From assembly GCA_023228825.1 (NCBI GenBank), contig JALOAL010000008.1, positions 1 through 64,000 on the forward strand: 64,000 nt of DNA, in the 5' to 3' direction. Shown piece by piece: positions 60,586-64,000 of this stretch (the first letter of the stretch is position 1; every line of letters begins with the position of its first letter). The position numbers were made by a program, and so were the translations under genes. Source of the stretch: Dehalococcoidia bacterium (GTDB lineage Bacteria; Chloroflexota; Dehalococcoidia; UBA2979). Below the pieces are notes generated by a model. It saw only the letters and a program-made list of their open reading frames with translations. It made no database searches and was not told where the DNA came from.

Positions 60586-61095
60586 TCGGCCGCCTCCCTG
60601 ACTCCAGCGGCCGCGTAGAGGGCACAATGCTCCGCAGTCCGAGGATGTTGGTTCCTCGGATCCCTCAGATCAAACTTCTGTGGGATGTACCGCTGAGAGC
60701 GTGAGCCCTGTGAAGCAGCCAAAACGGTGGTTCGCTGTCCGGCTGGCCCGAGTCTTGCCGCAACCAGTGGGCCAGAGAGCCGAACGCGACGGACTGTAGC
60801 ACCGCCGGATCTGGCCGATCAAGGCTCTTATGGGAAGTGCCGCGGCTTTTGCCGAACATCTCTCGTTTGCCTATACCCGATCACGATGGGCATCACGCGG
60901 CGCATCCGATCCAACCCGCGCGACAACGCCGCGCGAGCCGGATCGCCACCGTCTGCGACCGAATAGCATCTCATGCGCGGCCCGTCTGGAGGAGTCCCCC
61001 GGCGCCCCTCCGCGCTCGCTATACTGCACGCCACTGTCTCCGTTGCAGAGACGCCGAACGCCGACCATCACCGGCGGCGTATCAGGAGGGTCACG
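60586..61095. other. 510-bp divergent dnaA/coaX region
   Basis: It holds the promoters and leaders of dnaA (leftwards) and coaX (rightwards). An inverted repeat TCCGAGGA-N7-TCCTCGGA lies at 60638-60660 in the dnaA leader. TATACT at 61020-61025 is a candidate -10 for coaX. No gene is apparent. Confidence 0.5.
60638..60660. promoter_or_regulatory. Inverted repeat in the dnaA leader
   Basis: TCCGAGGA and TCCTCGGA are perfect 8-bp arms separated by seven bases; the left arm is part of an octamer copy (60637-60644). It could be a protein site or an RNA hairpin 53-75 bp upstream of the dnaA start. Confidence 0.5.
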
Positions 61096-61920
61096 ATGAC
61101 GACCGATGCGGCCGCCGGCGACAGCGGGAATCCCACCGAGGAGCAGGCGGACGGCTTGCTCCTGGCCATCGACATTGGCAACACCAGCATCGCGATCGGG
61201 GTCTTCGATCAGCAGGAGATCGTGGGCACGTTCCGCATCGCCACGGACCAGGAGAACTTCCCGGACGAGTACGCCATGCTGCTGCTGGGCCTGCTGCGCA
61301 CGGTGGACATTGAGCCGGACGGCATTGCCGCGGCGGTGATGTCCAGCACCGTGCCGCCGCTGGTGAACACCTTCCAGCAGGTCTGCCGCAAGCACTTCCA
61401 CGTGGAGCCGCTGGTGGTGGGCCCGGGCGTACGCACGGGCATCCGCGTCCTGTACGACAACCCGCGCGAGGTGGGCCCGGATCGCATCCTGCACGCGGTC
61501 GCTGCGCTGGACTCGTACGACCCGCCGCTGATCATCGTGGACCTGGGCACGGCCTGCGTGTTCGACGCGGTCTCGCGGGACGGGGATTACCTGGGCGGGG
61601 CGATCGCGCCGGGCATTGGGCTGGCGTCGCAGGCGCTGTTCAGCCGTGCCGCCATGCTGCACCGCGTGAGCCTGGAGCACCCGGCCGGCCCCATCGGGCG
61701 CAACACCGTGCACTCCATGCAGTCCGGCATCTTCTTCGGCTACGTGGAGATGGTGCGCGGCATGGTGCGCCGCTTCAAGGCCGAGGTGGGGGAGGAGGCG
61801 CTGGTGATCGGCACCGGGGGCTACTCCGCCGTCTTCGCGGAGGAGGCCGCCTGCTTCGACGCGCTGGAGCCAGACCTGAACCTGACCGGCCTGCGCCTGG
61901 TCTACGAGGCGAACCAGTGA
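61096..61920 (+). CDS. coaX: Type III pantothenate kinase
   Basis: The 274-residue ASKHA-fold kinase phosphorylates pantothenate, the first step to CoA. It has LLAIDIGNTSIAIGVF (phosphate 1, about 22-37), the substrate block NPREVGPDRILHAVAA, phosphate 2 VDLGTACVFDAV and AIAPGIGLASQALF. ATG 61096 follows AGGAGG. The stop overlaps the coaBC start (GTGA). Confidence 0.96.
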   Translation: MTTDAAAGDSGNPTEEQADGLLLAIDIGNTSIAIGVFDQQEIVGTFRIATDQENFPDEYAMLLLGLLRTVDIEPDGIAAAVMSSTVPPLVNTFQQVCRKHFHVEPLVVGPGVRTGIRVLYDNPREVGPDRILHAVAALDSYDPPLIIVDLGTACVFDAVSRDGDYLGGAIAPGIGLASQALFSRAAMLHRVSLEHPAGPIGRNTVHSMQSGIFFGYVEMVRGMVRRFKAEVGEEALVIGTGGYSAVFAEEAACFDALEPDLNLTGLRLVYEANQ

Positions 61921-63185
61921 CCGGTCCTGCGGCCGGCACCGCCGGCCTCCTGGGCCTCCCCGGGCGCCCCGGAGACCCGCTCCGAGGCGCACACATTGTC
62001 CTGGGCGTGACGGGCTCGATCTCCTGCTACAAGGCCGTGGAGGTCGCCAGCCGCCTCGTGCAGGCCGGCGCGAGCGTGGACGTGGCGATCACCGCGCACG
62101 CGGCGGAGTTCGTGACCCCGCTGACCTTCCGCTCCATCACCTCGCGCGAACCGTACGGGGACATGTGGCGCCCGCACGGCGAGTACGGCGAGGCGCACGT
62201 GGAGTTGGCGAGGCGCGCTGACCTGATGCTGATCGCGCCCGCCACCGCCTCCACGCTGGCGCGCCTGGCGCACGGACTGGCGGACGACATGGTGTCGCTC
62301 ACGGCGCTCGCCACCGCGGCGCCGGTGCTGGTGGCGCCGGCCATGGACGGCCAGATGTGGGAGCACGCCGCGAACCAGGCCAACGTGGCCACCCTGGCGG
62401 ACCGAGGTGTGCAGTTCATCGGCCCGGTGGAGGGCCGCCTGGCCTCCGGCCGCACCGGCCGAGGGCGCCTCGTGGAGCCCGCCGAAATTGTGGACCTGGC
62501 GCGGGCGCGCCTCGCGCGGGAGCGTGGCGACTACCTGGGCCGCAAGGTGGTGGTGAGCGCCGGCGGGACGCGCGAGGCGATCGACCCGGTGCGCTTTGTG
62601 GGCAACCGTTCCAGCGGCAAGCAGGGCTACGCCATTGCGGAGGCGGCCCGCGACCGGGGCGCGGAGGTGGTCATCGTTTCCACCGTTGCGCTCCCGGCCC
62701 CGGTGACCGTGCGCGTGGTGACGGTGGAGTCGGCGCTGGAGATGCAGGAGGCGACGCTGGCGGAGTGCGCGGACGCGGACGCGCTGGTGATGGCCGGCGC
62801 CGTGGCGGACTACCGTCCCGCGCAGGCCGTCGCCGGCAAGATCAAGCGCGGCGAGGCCGGCGACATCAGCATCGACCTGGTGGAGAACCCGGACATCATC
62901 GCTTCCGTGCCGGTGGAGAACGCGCGGGCGGGCGGCCTGGTGAAGGTCGCCTTCGCTGCGGAGACGGACGACCTGATCGCCAACGCGCAGAAGAAGTTGG
63001 CGAAGAAGGGCGCACACCTGATCGTGGCGAACGATGTTTCCTCCACGGACGCGGGTTTCTCTGTGGACACGAACCGCGTGGTCATCCTCAGCGACCGCGG
63101 CGAGCGCGACGACCTGGACCTGATGTCCAAGTACGACGTGGGCCACGCCATCCTGGATCGCGTGCGGACGTACCTGGAGGGGTAA
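61917..63185 (+). CDS. coaBC: Bifunctional CoaBC
   Basis: The 422-residue fusion makes phosphopantothenoylcysteine and decarboxylates it. The CoaC flavoprotein half has GVTGSISCYKA, catalytic His94 and PAMDGQMW. The CoaB half has SAGGTREAIDPVRFVGNRSSGKQG and the CTP-site VADYRPAQ region. In CoaC, the Asn of PAMN is Asp144 and the reducing Cys position reads Ser177 (LASGRTG). From memory, actinobacterial CoaC domains also differ here, so activity is not excluded. Confidence 0.95.
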   Translation: MTGPAAGTAGLLGLPGRPGDPLRGAHIVLGVTGSISCYKAVEVASRLVQAGASVDVAITAHAAEFVTPLTFRSITSREPYGDMWRPHGEYGEAHVELARRADLMLIAPATASTLARLAHGLADDMVSLTALATAAPVLVAPAMDGQMWEHAANQANVATLADRGVQFIGPVEGRLASGRTGRGRLVEPAEIVDLARARLARERGDYLGRKVVVSAGGTREAIDPVRFVGNRSSGKQGYAIAEAARDRGAEVVIVSTVALPAPVTVRVVTVESALEMQEATLAECADADALVMAGAVADYRPAQAVAGKIKRGEAGDISIDLVENPDIIASVPVENARAGGLVKVAFAAETDDLIANAQKKLAKKGAHLIVANDVSSTDAGFSVDTNRVVILSDRGERDDLDLMSKYDVGHAILDRVRTYLEG

Positions 63186-63232
63186 GCCGCCGGGGACGAC
63201 CGCCGACGGAGGTTGCGAGGGGAGCCTGCGAC

Positions 63233-63560
63233 TTGTCCGGCAACCACCTCGCCAGGGCTTCCGCCGGCGCTCCACAGACGCAGAGCGGGCCCTCTGGCGA
63301 GCGCTCCGTGCCCACCGTTTCGCCAACCTCAAGTTCCGGAGGCAGCAACCGATCGGCCCCTACATCGTGGACTTCGTCTGCCTCAGTCACCGCCTGGTGA
63401 TCGAAGTGGACGGCAATGAGCACACCCGCCGCAGAGCCGCTGACGAGGCGCGAGAGTCTCGCCTGATCTCGGACGGTTTCCGCGTCATCCGGTTCTCAGA
63501 CAGGGAAGTGCTGACCGAGCTGGAGGGAGTGGAGGCGGCCATTCTGCTGGCAATCGCCGG
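63233..63560 (+). pseudogene. DUF559 endonuclease-like gene, frameshifted
   Basis: The reading frame from about 63241 encodes a clear DUF559 domain (GFRRRSTDAERALWRALRA, FRRQQPIGPYIVDFVCL, LVIEVDGNEHT, RVIRFSDREVL). That frame has no ATG, GTG or TTG between its preceding TGA (63121-63123) and the GTG inside the domain at 63367. The expected N-terminus (SGNHLAR) lies in another frame from TTG 63233, so about one base seems missing near 63254-63260. The frame also lacks a stop at the usual end and runs into the next gene's antisense. It is probably decayed, or the assembly has an error. Confidence 0.6.
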
Positions 63561-63578
63561 CGCGAGCCGGCCATCTGC

Positions 63579-64000
63579 CTACCCCTCGCGCTCCTCGAGC
63601 GTGCGGACGAGGTCCTCGAAGGCGTGCCAGTGCTCTACGGAGCGGACGTGGGCGGCGGGTTCATCGCCTCGGTCGAAGATGGAGCCGAGGAGCAGCGCGC
63701 CGGTGGTGGGATGGTCCAGGAACGAGTCGAAGACGCGCGCCGTGTCGTCCAGGTGGACGCGCAGGCCCAGCGCGCGGGCGACCTCGTGCTTTGGTCCTCT
63801 CGATGTGAAATGGAAGTCCTGGATGGGGAGGTGGTTCGCCTCGATCCACTGGCGCGCGAGGACGCTCTCGTGGTCGTGGCGGGCGGTGAGGATGACCAAT
63901 TCGTGACGCTCCGCGAGGCGGGCCGTGACCTCTGCGGCGCCGGGCTTGACTGGCATCTGCAGGCCCAGGTCCGTCTCCAGCAGTTCGAGGACCAACTTCG
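63579..64000 (-). CDS. HAD-like 5'-nucleotidase-type protein (partial)
   Basis: The gene continues beyond the right window edge. The visible 140 residues have a HAD-type core: LVILTARHDHESVLARQWIEANHLP (Thr motif II), a Lys in RGPKHEV and LRVHLDDTARVF (acidic motif IV). The pattern matches deoxyribonucleotidase-like (NT5C) HAD proteins, but the N-terminal DxD is outside the window. It overlaps no intact gene. Confidence 0.65.
   Translation of the reverse strand, partial: KLVLELLETDLGLQMPVKPGAAEVTARLAERHELVILTARHDHESVLARQWIEANHLPIQDFHFTSRGPKHEVARALGLRVHLDDTARVFDSFLDHPTTGALLLGSIFDRGDEPAAHVRSVEHWHAFEDLVRTLEEREG

Noticed and set aside
1..64000. CRISPR arrays, insertion sequences, prophage or integrase genes
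   Set aside because: No spaced direct repeats of 25-40 bp and no transposase, integrase or phage structural motifs were seen. The short 6- and 9-bp repeats are tandem, not CRISPR-like.

Overview
The window is about 70% GC, almost fully coding, and looks like a stretch of bacterial chromosome rather than a plasmid, phage or island. The gene content fits a high-GC Chloroflexota-type bacterium (possibly Dehalococcoidia-related): Rho with an Arg/Gly-rich N-terminal extension, a tungsten-type aldehyde ferredoxin oxidoreductase, a BTAD regulator, lipoproteins, LysM/M23 hydrolase, and no outer-membrane proteins. This assignment is inference from content and style; there is no rRNA to test it. One tRNA (Pro, CGG) is present. 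No CRISPR array, insertion sequence or prophage was seen.

Layout. 1-5.6 kb: an ECF sigma factor coupled to a membrane anti-sigma-like gene that carries a 19-base C tract, then three secreted or surface proteins. 5.7-14.9 kb: DegV-like protein, rpsO-pnp with a stem-loop between them, aldehyde oxidoreductase, a lower-GC islet of two unknown secreted proteins, and an M16 protease. 15-21.8 kb: DoxX-like membrane protein, a kinase-like protein lacking its usual metal aspartate, alpha/beta hydrolase, CitE-like protein, divergent MarR/ClC pair with a palindromic operator, lipoprotein. 22-30.8 kb: purA, a membrane protein-mug-zinc ribbon operon, dapA, asd, clpP, ArsR-SRPBCC, dapB with a nucleotidyltransferase. 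31-41.4 kb: BTAD regulator, NDH-2, enoyl-CoA hydratase, pyrG, transaldolase, rho, and a LysM/M23 hydrolase behind a structured leader. 41.5-50.6 kb: MBL protein, a ketosynthase with Ser in place of the catalytic Cys beside an intact FabH and an ECF sigma factor, DinB, SulP, Gmad2 lipoprotein, GGCT/C26 pair, tRNA-Pro. 51-64 kb: HD-GYP response regulator, valS behind a leader ending in an intrinsic terminator, an IMPase-family gene, nadD-obg, a DnaA-box cluster, dnaA, coaX-coaBC, a decayed DUF559 gene and a partial HAD gene.

Shared themes. Lysine/DAP synthesis (dapA, asd, dapB), CoA synthesis (coaX, coaBC), nucleotide synthesis (purA, pyrG) and translation/RNA decay (rpsO, pnp, valS, rho) are spread through the window as small operons, often with stop/start overlaps (ATGA, GTGA, TGATG). 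The least expected signals are sequence-level: an octamer, GTCCGAGG/CCTCGGAC, found at least 26 times and arranged as inverted repeats in front of asd, dnaA and pnp; 9-bp tandem repeats at or near gene ends; and two enzymes with changed catalytic residues.
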